Origin: Tetrahymena elliotti 4EA
Taxonomy: Eukaryota; Ciliophora; Oligohymenophorea; Hymenostomatida; Tetrahymenidae
DNA length: 34,755 nucleotides
Direction: 5' to 3'
Assembly: GCA_000231825.2 (NCBI GenBank)
Contig: JH720297.1
Coordinates: 1,672,336 to 1,707,090, forward strand
Below, one piece after another: positions 20,416-31,700 of the stretch. The position numbers and the translations under genes are program-made. The first letter of the stretch is position 1. The number at the start of each line of letters is the position of its first letter. The notes below the pieces were generated by a model, which saw nothing but the letters and a program-made list of their open reading frames with translations, made no database searches and was not told the DNA's origin.

Positions 20416-23400
20416 ATGCAAATAGAATAGCGAATATTTAAATGGTTAAGCAGCCATAAAGTACTAAGCTTAGCAGATAAAATACAGGGATAAAATATGG
20501 AAGGGATTTATGAATTAGATTCAAATACAACGAAACAATTTGAAATTGGTTTAAAAATAGGAGATCTTTTAGATAAGATAAATAAAAGCAATCATAATTA
20601 TACAGGATACATGAGTTTGGATAAATTAAAGGATTCAAATACAGCAGCGTATAGACTTTATAATTGGAATATATTGACTGATGCTATGAAAAAGATGGGA
20701 ATTAATTTAGATTAAGATATTAAATCATTAATTGTTGCAGGCGATACAGCAATGCTTGCAGAAGTTTTAAAAGATATTTATGAATTCGATATGAATCAAC
20801 TTGAGAAGATTTCAATTCCTAGTTCTGCAAATTCATTAATTGTAAAAAGAAATAAAAAAGTAGGAATATTATTTATAAATTTATTTTTCTATGTAATTAG
20901 TCCAACCCAAGAAGTAGTTTAAAAAGAGGTTTAAAATCTGCAAATTAATCTTATAATCCTTATGAAGACAACAGAAAGCAAAAGATAGAACTTAAACAAG
21001 CTAAATGTAATGAAATTTATTTTATCCTGTTTAAAAGTTATTTTTTTATTCATATTACAATTAGTGGACGGTGAAGCAGGAGTTGATTTAAATAACTTAG
21101 ATGTCTAAAAGAATCTATCAGAAACTCAGTCGCTATTAGAATTTTTCTTAATAGGTATATCTAGGCATTTCATGCTAAGACCTAAGCAGGTACTTATATT
21201 ATAATTTCATAAAATAAGCTCATCAAACTCCAAAAACATTTTAATTCAACCAAATAAATAAGACTAGTAAGGAAATTGCTTCAAATTATTTAGCATTATA
21301 AAAGTGATCCTAATAAATCAAATTGTAAGAAACTAAATTGATAGATATATCATTCAATTGTTAAAAACATTAACAAATATTTGAAATTTAAAATTTAGTA
21401 AGTAGATTGATAGATATAACAGTTTAACAACTTTTGATTTTCATTAAAATCACATTAAGATCCAATAAGTTTATTATGAGGCTTTTAATTAATTGAAAAT
21501 GTTTAAAAGAAAAACAAAATATGAAGAAAAAAAAAGAAACTGTTGAACATTTTAATAATTTGTCTATTGCATTAAAAAAGAGATCAATCTGAAATAAAAT
21601 AAATAGATAGGATAGATAAATGAATTAAATTGTTTAATTTAAAAACATTAATATGTATTTGAAATTTGAAAGGGATAGAATAGTTTAATAATAATTGATT
21701 TTAAAATGTGATAAGGATAAAGAAAATTAAAAAGAATTTAACTGAATTAGCATTTATAAATTATTTTATATTAAATTTTTTGTTAATAAAATAATAAGGC
21801 AGCAACTTTATTGTCAAATGGGAATAAATATTTTGCTCATGTTTTGGTGAAAGGTTTGAAAAGCGATTTCAATCCAGTTGAGAAGTTTTTGTAAGATATA
21901 TATGTGAATGTAAAGAGATTGCTTTTATTTATTGAAGTTGAAGAGGCAAATATTCCTATAATATTAAATACTCTTAAGCCAGGTTTGCTTTCTAAAAATG
22001 AAGAAGTTTCTCTCTGGACTTGTCGTATTTTTAGTAAAATGTCTTTTGATTTAGCTAACTTAGAGCTTCTTGCTCCAGCTTATGACTGGTTTACATCATA
22101 AATGGGTGGACTTTATAGTTCAGTTATGTGTCTAAGGAGGCATTAAAATTTAAAAGATACTATTGTAAGTTTTATGGTTCAAATAAGTAGATATAATTTG
22201 ACTGATTTTCTAACAGTGTAATTGAGAAAAATTATTGAAAATAATAAAGAATACATTGATTTTATTAATTTAATATTCTCATCTCTAACCAGCACTAAAA
22301 TGAGCAAAGAAGAGGTAATTAATTAGCTAAATAAATTTTATGTCGATTGTTTGTTCATTAATTAAATATTAAAATAATTTTGAAATTTAATTGATGAGAA
22401 TTTAATATTTTAAATAAAGCTGCTGAATGCAAAGATTATTGAGTATTGGGTAGATAATTGCTTGAAAATGGCAGAAAATGATCCTTTGAGGAATTAAATA
22501 AATGACAGAGAAAGTGCATTATCTCTTTTAGTTAATATTTGGAAAAGTTATCCTCTTCATATTGAGGAAACACCATAATTAACTGAAAAAATTTTAGATT
22601 TATTAAAAAAGGGAAGCAGGGATAAAAACTTTTGCCTTTAAATTGGTTCATTTGCTAAGTTATTTGAACTTTTAGATTATCTCGCTACTGATAGAAATCC
22701 ATTAGCAGCACTTATTTATAAAAAATTGACATTTTCTTTTATAGAAAATCATGCAGATATTGAATTAAGATAGTTTATTCTGTTAAACTTTTCAAGAGCT
22801 TTCAAAAAATTCAACTCAATACCAACTGAAATCTTACTAGAGCCATTAATCAGATAAATCTAGGTAATTTATTCTATTCATTTTGAGAAATACAAATAAT
22901 TTTAATGAGTTTGTGAAAGAAAAATTAGAATTTTATAGATTTTATAAAAGATATTTTACATTATTGATTTTATTGTAGAGATATAAAAATTTTTATTCAT
23001 TTTATGAAAGATAAATTAGAATTTTCTTGAGAAATTTTAGTTTTATAGATCTCACCTAAAATAAATTAGAATTTTATTAAAGAAAAATTAGAATTTAAAA
23101 GATTTTATTAAAAGAAAAATTTAGTTTCATTGATTTAATTTAAGTGAAATTTAGAATTTTATTCAAGATAAATTATATTTTTTTATTATCTTTTAAAGGT
23201 AAGTTAGAATACTACTTATGTGATTAATATTTGTGATTTAGAGTTTTTAAGAATAAGCTCAACTCATCCAAAATTGAAATTAAAAATGTGTATACAGCTG
23301 ATTGATTTGCTTTCGAAGGTTTATTTAAATGATTTAGTATATTCTTAGTCTATTTTTGATCCTATAAGTCAAATGATTTCTAGGTTTGTTGAAGAAGAAG

Positions 23401-26400
23401 CATTTTAGGAATATCTTGTAAAGCTCACAAAGATTGCTTTAGCTATGTTTTTTAATAGTTGTAAGAATAAAAAGGGGAATAAATAGAAATTTGATAAATA
23501 TGGTTAGAATTTATATGATGCTCTTAATGAGGCTAATGAAACAGAAATTATAAATGCACAAAAAAGAGGATTAATCATCTAGTTATTAAAATGGATTATT
23601 GAATAATAATGTTCAAATTTAAATGATCAACTTAAGCCTTTAATAGTTCATGTTTATTTACAACTCAAGTAAATTAAACAAGAAAATAAGGGTAAAAATA
23701 TTATTTTTTATTTTTGGATTTATTAATTTAAATAAATAAATATTAGGAGTTGTTATGCTATTAGGGTTGCTGGGTGATCCAGAGTCAATTATTTAAGAAA
23801 TAGAAGAGCAAAATTAGATTTAAGAATAAGAAGAAAGAGAAAGGCAAGCCAGAATAGATTAATATAATTAGCTCTATAGTGAATAATAAATAGAAAATGA
23901 TTCTAAATAATCACAAAAAAGATATTATAAAGGTGAAAATTATGACGATGATAAACCTAATAAATAAAATTAAGAAAACATTTTTGTTGAGAATTTATTT
24001 GATAATAATTAAGAAGCAGAAAAATAGTCTAAATTTGATGATGAGTTCTACTAAAAAAATGGTAAGCGTTTTTATTAAATAAAAAAAGAATTTTGATTTT
24101 TAAATTTAATTTTAAATGATGAATAGGTATTGGTTTGAAATAAAAAAACAGTGAAAAGTAAAAAAAGCCTGAGGTTGAAAGAAATTTAAATTCAAAGGCT
24201 ATCATGTAAATTGAGTAAATTAAAATGAGGAGAGAGGAAGAGCAGAAAAGAAAATAATAAGAAGAAGAAATTAAAAAAATGAAGAAAGAATAATAAATAA
24301 AAGCTGCTGCAGAGGAAATTAATAAGAGAAATGCTAAATTAGGCGTTGCCAAAGAAGGAGATTCTAAAATCCCATTAAAACTTGTATATGATTAGAATAC
24401 TTTACCTAAAGATATAAATAAAATTGAGAATGTTTAGCTTGTTAATTTAGAAGAATTAGAAGAAAGAGATAGGGAATCATTGAGTATTGCATTAAAAAAA
24501 TATCATAAATCAATCAAAGCTCTTTTCACCAAATATTAAAACAGCACAACAACAATTAAAAAGTAAATTGAAATACTTTATTTTTTTAATTGGATATTTT
24601 GTTTATTTATTAATGTTTATTTGATAATATAATTAGAGGAGATTTCTTTGCTTAAATGAGAGAGAAAATAGATGTTATTTCTATTTAGGATATTGGTAAA
24701 ATGATTAAAGAAAATGATTTACTTGATTTGTGTACTAAGGAAGAACTTGTTTAATTGATTAAATTAATTAATGCTAAGACTGTTGAAAAAGTATATTAAA
24801 TATTATCAATAAATATTTGAGTTTATCTTATTTTTTGTAAATAGGGAGATACTAGTCCTCTTGATATTGATGATTTTAGTAAATATTTGGTGTAATTTGC
24901 TTTTTTGATTTTTAATAGACCTCCTAAAGATATGAGAGGTTGTCATGCTGGTTAAATATTTGAGTAGTTGTTTAAGCATATAGCAGCTGCTACTAAAAAG
25001 AGAGGTGAAAACTCATAGATTTATTAGAATCCTGAATTCTTTAATGTTCCTCTACACGAATAGCAAGAAATTAATAAAATTAATAATGCTTTACTGATTA
25101 ATCGTGACTACCCTATTCCTGAAAATTACAAAAAAGTAGTTGAGAAAGATATGCAATTGAATTATAGTTTAAATAAAAAAGCACAAATAGGTATTTCACC
25201 AGGCTACCTCTATGGATATTAAATAATAAATGATCTCTTTAACAAACTATTTAAGTAAATTTTTAAAAGCAATCTAAATTTAAATAAATAATATTTTTAT
25301 ATTATTTAGAGTAAATATTATAGAACCTATTACTAAAATCTCTTTGGTTGATAAAGTCAAACCTAAACCACCTTCATAAGCTGGTATACCTCGTAAGGCA
25401 GCAAGTGTCTAAAGCAAAGAAAATCAGGAGTAACTATTAAAGTAACCTCAAATTGTCAACAAAGAATCAGAAGAAAAGCAAGTTAAAAAAAATATGAAGA
25501 CTGGTTAAATAGGAAGATTAAGTAACTATTTTTCATTTCTTTTTTAAAAAAATATAAAATAATAAATAAATAAATAGATAATTTAAGAAGCTTTGGTGAT
25601 ATTAATTAATCAGAACAAGCTGCACCACCACCTCCACCTCCTTAAATTAAATCTCAACAAAATGCATAGGAAAGAGGAAGAACTAGGAGTCCTTAAAAAA
25701 TAATGAATAAAGTGCTCTAAGGAAAGATAGATTAGTAAGAGAATGAGATAAAATAGAAAAAATCAAAGGATGCAAGAATCAAGCAAAGATAACAAGTAAA
25801 TTTAAATAATTTATTTATTCAATTATTTGATTAAACTTTTTTTAAAGGAATTAAAAGAAGAATTAGAGAAAATTAAAGAGTTAAAGAAAGAATAAGAATT
25901 AAAGCAGAAAGAAGAAGATAAACAGAAAAGACTTGAACAAGAAGAAGCAGAAAGAAAGAAAAAAGAAAAATTCTTAAAGGAATAAGAATTGAAAAAGTAA
26001 AAAGTTAGAGAGCATTAAATCAAATTAGAAGAAGAGAAAAAATAAAAAGAACAGCAAATCATAGATTAAAAGAAGGAACTTGAACAGTAAAAGAAGAAAG
26101 AAGTTGATGAGTTTATGAAAAAACAGAAGCAAAAAATAGAAAAAGACCTTCAAGAACTTAAACAGTAATAATAAAAAGAAAGGGAAGAATAAGAAAAGCA
26201 AAGAGAATAGGAAAGGCTGAAAGAAGAAAAAAGAAAGAAAAAAGTAAAAAATGTTTTTTATTTGTCTTTAATACTCAACAAAAAATAAAACAAAGGATTA
26301 TCTTTACATTTTCTGCTTTTGCAATTTAAATTAATAATTTAACTTTAAAAAAATTAAATATTTATTTTTAATATGAAAAGAATCTATAAATTCTATTGAG

Positions 26401-26515
26401 TGCATAAGATAAAAAAAAGAATGAACCTGCTGCTGAAAACAAAGAAGAGGAAACTAAAAATAATTAACTAGAATCGGAATAACCTTAACAACAACAATAA
26501 CAATAATAGTAATGA
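20416..26515 (+). CDS. Large CH-like / armadillo-HEAT / coiled-coil protein, candidate ciliary protein
   Basis: A 14-exon gene of 1,467 residues. The exons are 20416-20859, 20901-21006, 21065-21189, 21799-22314, 22420-22863, 23199-23691, 23747-24061, 24127-24562, 24637-24790, 24845-25254, 25310-25521, 25578-25795, 25848-26243 and 26381-26515. All introns are GT...AG and all phases close. The N terminus (about 1-140: RIFKWLSSHK, IGLKIGDLLDKIN, LYNWNILTDAMKKMGI) resembles the calponin-homology-like fold of the SPATA4/CLAMP kind. Residues about 200-700 are helical repeats of armadillo/HEAT character (RQFILLNFSRAFKKFNSIP; TEILLEPLIRQIQ). Charged coiled coils follow (about 845-890 and 1292-1423), with a globular part at about 1012-1148 (NRPPKDMRGCHAG), a PPPPPP run and a C-terminal tract of nine Gln written as TAA, TAG and CAA. 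The start at 20416 completes the CH-like helix. A structural role in the cilium is inferred from architecture only. Confidence 0.85.
21190..21798 (+). other. Unusually long intron 3 (609 nt) with internal repeat
   Basis: Flanking exons join in phase (RPKQ-AATLL). Inside, about 21340-21480 and 21620-21715 share, in order, TGTT-AAAAACATTAA, TATTTGAAATTT, GATAGA-ATA, CAGTTTAA/TAGTTTAA and TTGATTTT. Repeat growth therefore seems to have lengthened an otherwise short-intron gene. Confidence 0.7.
22864..23198 (+). other. Long intron 5 (335 nt) with short AATTAGAATTTTA repeats
   Basis: It lies between PLIRQIQ and VSQNTTYV. Its body repeats a motif around AAATTAGAATTTTA with ATTTTAT-AAAGA linkers at least six times at irregular spacing. 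Confidence 0.7.
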
Positions 26516-27124
26516 GCAAATTATCATTTAATAAAACAACTAATAAATATTAAATGATTAATTAATAATCAATAAATTAAATTTTGTCTACATTCACTTA
26601 ATTTATTTTAGTCAATTAGTTTAGCATATAAATTAAATGTTTTATTTTTGTAATATTTTTTATCTACAAAATTAGTTTATTAATTAGTCTTGATCATTTT
26701 TTTATTTTCATGATTAAGAGTTGAATATGATTTGTATTAGATATTTTTTGTTTTATATGAACTTTGTTAAGTTTTATTTATTAAAATAGGGGTTAATTTT
26801 GTTTCTGTAATAAAAAAATATTATAAAAAATAAATAGTTATTTCTATTAATTTATATTTTCATTTCTGGAGGTTTTAAAAGATCATCCTCCATACATTTT
26901 ACGAAAATTTTAAAAATCCTATTTATAATATTAATAATAATTTAGTGTTTTATTTGCTATGATATTGAAATATATAAATGAAATGAATATTTTTGCAACC
27001 AGTATCTGGTTTTAAGATATTTTCTTTAATATATTCGTTTAAACTAAGCTGTTAAATTTCAAATACTAAAAATTTAGATACTTTTTGAAAAATATAAAGA
27101 AATAAATTAATATATAATATAAAA
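26516..27124. other. AT-rich intergenic region
   Basis: Nothing recognised. It holds the 3' flank of the 14-exon gene and the upstream region of the next plus-strand gene. Confidence 0.5.
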
Positions 27125-28495
27125 ATGTCTCAAATGCATGGGTTTTTAGATCACCTTTATGAGCTTAGTGTTTTGAGCAGAAATGGTTTAAATATAATGT
27201 AAGAATTTCTAAGAGTTTGTGAAAGAAACTCTGAATTAGAAGATTAAGTTGTTTGCAAATTGGCAAGTTATTTTAAATCATTAAGTGCTTCAGACTGTTA
27301 TGATTTATCAAGTAGATTACTTTAAAATTTTAAATAATAAAAGGAATAAGAGAATATCTCTTTCTCCCAAGACTAGCAGGCTACTCAATATTATGTGAGC
27401 TAACAAAAACTTCCATGTAAATAGTTAAACAAAGAATTTAATAGCTAGGTAAATGTTGAAAATAAAAACATAAATTCATAATCATATTTGCAAAGCATTA
27501 ATTAAAATAATAGATCTGATTTTAACAAAAAAAAATATGATTGGAAATGGAAATTACAAGTCCATGAAAAATTAAAATCCTTATGCAATATAATTAGTAA
27601 AAAGCAATATATATTTGGGTTTTAGTAAATTCAATAGCATTAAAATACTAACCTTAAAGCTAAAAGATAACTCAGTCCTTAAGCACTTAAAATGAGTAAT
27701 CATATAAAACAATAATTAGATAATTTCTTTGAATAAAAAGAGATCTAAAAAAATATGTTGAGAAATAATAGCATTTAAAAAATAATTGACTAAAATCAAC
27801 TCAAAAGAAATGAATCAAATGATGATTTAAAAAATCAATACCTTTCTTCAAGAGGATTTTAAAATTCGCATAGATAAAATTTCAGCCCTGAAGTATTAAA
27901 AAAATAGAGAAGTAATAGCAATAGCTAAAGCATTCTTCAATTACATTCAGTTAGTTCTCCTTAAAAATAAATTGTCAATACGAGTAGTAATTAGTTTTAA
28001 TCTATTAAAAACCTTAAAGAATCTCTCAATAAACAGTTGAGTGAGTCAAATTAACATTTAAAGCTGAATGGAAATGATGTAAGATTAAACTATTTAAATT
28101 TAAAGGAATCCTTCAAGCTTATTCATGAACAACTAGAAGCTGATTTGATAACTAACTAGGAAGCTGTATAAATGATAGACTAAATTAAATAAAAGCATTA
28201 CTAGGAAATATGCACATTTAAACCAACCATCAACAAAGAAAATCAATATTATGAAAAAGTTAAAAATAGAGATATAAGTAATCCATTTGAAAGATTGTAT
28301 AAGGATGGAGTCGAACATAAGGCTAATAAATCTCAAATACTTTCTCATATTAAAAGCTGTTTAGAATTGAAAGATTGCACATTTCATCCTAATTTATAAA
28401 AATCAAATTCAAAGCCAAAAAATGTTCGATTTGCAGGAGCTCTTTCTTAAAAATTTATTTAATCACCATAAGAAGTAGAATATGAAAATGATTGA
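27125..28495 (+). CDS. TFxP/RLYxD-motif protein, low-complexity middle, probably cytoskeletal
   Basis: An intronless gene of 456 residues. The start has an AAAAATG context. The N terminus (about 1-75) is helical and compact (MSQMHGFLDHLYELSVLS ... CKLASYFKSLSASDCYDLSS). The middle (about 80-330) is rich in Gln, Asn, Ser and Lys, with little order expected. The last third carries the paired motif known from many protist centriolar, basal-body and ciliary proteins: CTFKPTIN, then NPFERLYKDGVEHKANK, then LKDCTFHPNL. In such proteins TFxPxIN segments alternate with RLYxDAxxR segments. A preceding helix (SFKLIHEQLEADLITNQEAV) may dimerise. It lies head-to-tail 609 bp after the large CH/armadillo gene, but there is no proof that the two act together. 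I do not recognise a specific family. Confidence 0.8.
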
Positions 28496-29820
28496 TGAAT
28501 TTTATCTCTTAAAAAAATATTTTAGATAAAATTATTAAATAAAAGGATAAGATTTTTGGTATTTCCTAAAAATAAAAAGAAATAAAGAACTAATCTACAT
28601 TAATTTTTAACATATGTTTTCAAGTATAAACAAATTTTAAATCAAAAATTTAATTTTATGATAAAGAAAGTGATGAAACTATTCTAATTCACTACAATTT
28701 TTGACAAAAACAACATCAATACCATTTTTAATGGTCTTTTTTTATTATAAAGTGTTTACTTTTAAATTTTTGTATGAAGAAACCATTAAAATTGAATTAA
28801 GAGTACATATTTCTTTATTCATATATTTTTTTACAAAATCGAAATTTAAATGAACACTATTACTTCTCAAACAATACTAAATTCTATTAAATATAATAAT
28901 AAAGATTTAATTTTAAAAGAATAATTGTTATATGTCTGAGAGTTAAATAAACATTTTTTTGAATTTAAAAATGTGGTTTTTTAGAGAGAAAGATTTCAAA
29001 ATTTTCTTCATATCTATTTTACATTATTTGATATAGTTTAAATTGCTAATTTATAGATGTATTCAATTAAATTAAGATTCAAAATGAAAACAAGTTTCTC
29101 AATAGATTTCTTTACACTTTATTAATTTTATTTTTTTTGGCTGTGAGTTTTACTGGAATTGAAAGTTTTTTTTACTTTTTTTTATTTTTTATTTGAATTA
29201 AAAAATAAATTATGAAGATTTTCAATCATTTTTATACATTATTTTCTTTTTAATTTAGTTTTATTTACTTTAAATTTCAAATACTTATACAAAAAAACCC
29301 TTTTAAAATATAAATTTATTTTCTATTCATCTTTTTATTGTGTCATCTAATCTAATTTTATTCTCCTTTAGATGAGTTCAAATCTTTTTTCTGCATTCCA
29401 GATTTCAAATTTTGGTTTCAAACTCTGAATTTGCAATTTCTCAAACATTCTTCACAAAAAAAGAATGTGTTGTGCCTCATTCATTATTGAATGAAAAAAG
29501 AGCTTAAGTTTCTTTTTATTTAAACATTATTATCAAATTTTTTGAAGTTAAAGCAAAAAAAAATACTTAGTATATCTGATAAATTCTGATAAAAAAAGTA
29601 AAAAAGGAAGTGCAACCTACTAAACATTCCATTTTAAATTTAATCTAATTGAAATTCCATTGAGATAATCAATCAAATCAGCAGAATTTCAATTGCTAGA
29701 ACAGCAATATCATTTCACTAAAACTCTATTTGATATTCTAACAGAGATCTATTCATTCATAGTTTTCATATAATTTAATTTGTATAAGATTGAAAAAAAT
29801 AAGTAACAAAATTGAAAGAT
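28496..29820. other. AT-rich intergenic region
   Basis: No gene or RNA recognised. Around 29335-29480 the sequence is slightly less AT-rich (CATCTAATCTAATTTTATTC; CAGATTTCAAATTTTGG) but shows no persuasive frame. Confidence 0.45.
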
Positions 29821-30132
29821 ATGGTTTTAGACTAATTTGAACTTGGAAAAATAACAGGAGTTTATGTTTTTGAGAACACAGAAAGAGATAATTCTCAAGT
29901 TTTAGACATTTCCAAATCTTAATTACACAATACTATTGAGAGATATAATGAAGATAGCTAATCCCTACCAATTAAATCAGCACCATTCAATTCTATGATA
30001 AATGAAAAGGGAAAATCTAAAATAACCAAGATATTGAAGAGAACCCTAATATTACAGCATTTGATTAGCTAAAAATTAAAAGATTAACCCTCATTAATTA
30101 AGTGCATAAGCATTTAGAAACACCTTAGGTGA
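29821..30132 (+). CDS. Small protein of 103 residues, unknown
   Basis: An open frame from ATG 29821 to TGA 30130-30132 that is less AT-rich than its flanks and uses a balanced amino-acid set (MVLDQFELGKITGVYVFENT at the start; ITKILKRTLILQHLIS at about 71-86). The first 80 residues look acidic and partly disordered; the end is basic and helical. The final codons read CAC CTT AGG TGA, and AG|GTGAAC could be a 5' splice site, so this may be the first exon of a longer gene reaching towards the TRAPPC5-like exon at 30324. I could not find a phase-true join that extends that similarity. No family recognised. Confidence 0.5.
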
Positions 30133-30323
30133 ACTAGGACTAAAAGCAAGTAGAATGTCTTCTTGGTATTTTATTTATATCATAATTTTCATTAAGGAAA
30201 TAAAAACAGAGATATCTTAAAAAAGAAACAAAATAAAAAGTATCATTATCTTTAATTCAATCTTTCTTACTTGGTTTAATTATTCCAAAAAAATTAAATT
30301 GATCCAAATTATAAATCTTTAAA

Positions 30324-30482
30324 TTTCATACCAGAGATGATCCTAGCACTAAAACCCTTGTTATTAATCTTACAATTTCTAGAATGTCTGCTACTCTTTT
30401 CTCTCTATTATTTTCTGAGTGGGTTAATATTTGCATTTAATAATTTGTTTTCAGATTGGCTTCTATGCTTTATTAGCTAATG
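30324..30482 (+). pseudogene. Orphan exon resembling TRAPPC5/Trs31 (TRAPP subunit) N terminus
   Basis: The frame reads DDPSTKTLVINLTISRMSAT, then LFSLLFSE. Removing a 36-nt GT...CAG segment (30419-30454) continues it as LASMLYQLM. The pattern S-x-x-x-F-x-L-L-F-S-E-L-x-x-x-x-Q matches the first helix of the TRAPP subunit TRAPPC5/Trs31, which tethers vesicles in ER-to-Golgi traffic. The rest of that roughly 180-residue protein is not visible downstream, where AT content rises and only featureless open frames follow. It is either a gene fragment or the start of a gene whose other exons I cannot see. Confidence 0.35.
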
Positions 30483-31203
30483 GTAAACCTATTATTTATA
30501 TATTTGTAAACTTTTTTACAAAGAAATATTCAACTTTTTAGATATTTATTTTGTACAACAATTAAGTTCATGCATAGCACTCAAAAAGTATTTTTCTCCT
30601 TTAAATTATCTAAATTTGTTTAAAATTTTCATATTAAGAAAAAATAAACTAAAAAGCTCTAAGCTAAGTTAGTTTAAAAACATAAAAACTATTGTTTATT
30701 TTATTTCATATTTAAAAGTTTATTTTGAACTTTTGTTTTTATCATCTTCTTAAACAAACTTTGATTTTGGCTAAAGTAAATAAAAAAAATTGTTATTTCT
30801 TTTAAAAAAAAAAATATTTTTAAGCTAATTATTTATTTAATAGATAAAAATATCAATAGAATTTAAATTTTACAATTATTATAATTATTTATTAAATATT
30901 AATTTCCTATCAAACAAAATATTAAGAAGAAGGTATTTACACTAAAAATAAATAGATTATTAATTTAATATATTCTCTAATATTTCATAGAGATTTTCTA
31001 CATATCTGAACTTTAAAATATAACTAGATCTTTGAAGGATAAAAATCCTTATTTTTTATGATTATTAAATTATAATTTGATAAATATTCAAATAGTTCCT
31101 CACTCTATAGTGTTATTTTCTAAAATATTCTAATTAGGATTCTTCATATCATTTTTCTTTCATTTAATTTAACAAAGAAATTATCTATTCATTTATTTGA
31201 GAA
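30483..31203. other. AT-rich intergenic region
   Basis: Only long, low-complexity open frames expected by chance. Nothing else recognised. Confidence 0.45.
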
Positions 31204-31514
31204 ATGCTATCTTATTTAAGAGGAGATCTCAATATTAATTAGTATTTTGTAAATTTTATTATGTTTTATTTAGAAACTGATTAGTTAACAAAATTTAATT
31301 AAGGGGAAGTAAAGTTAATAAGTAAGGTAAGAAAAAATATTAAGGCAAGATGAAATAAGAGAGCTAAATCTCATAGTAAAAGCAAATGATACAGTCGAAG
31401 TTGATTCAGCATATCGAAAATAAGTAAAAACTCAAACAAATGTATACAAATAAGGGTATTTAGATGCTTGAAAAACAAGAATAACTCTGTAAATATATTC
31501 TTTTGAAATTATGA
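31204..31514 (+). other. Possible small gene or upstream exons (two competing frames)
   Basis: Two overlapping plus-strand frames both look coding. One reads RQDEIRELNLIVKANDTVEV and ends at TGA 31469-31471. The other runs from ATG 31350 to TGA 31512-31514 and is Gln/Lys-rich (QMIQSKLIQHIENKQKLKQM), as in a coiled coil. Upstream, ATG 31204 opens MLSYLRGDLNIN, with a possible short intron at 31240-31271. I cannot decide between them. The block is 190 bp upstream of the kinase start and may belong to it. Confidence 0.3.
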
Positions 31515-31700
31515 TAAATTTATTCATCCTAATGCCTTTTTTACAATTTTAAGACAAGCATAAGTTTAAAATCATATATTTTAGATTATTGCAAATGTTT
31601 TTTGTATTTAAATATTATAAATTATATTCATAAATTTAAAGTCGTTGACATCACTGAATCAAAAAACTTAAATCCTACTTAGCTAAACAATTATAATATC

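Noticed and set aside
29335..29480. Possible relation to 16556-16640 (TCTAATCTA and GATGAGTTC phrases)
   Set aside because: Only short AT-rich words match and their order and spacing differ, so it is not counted as a repeat.
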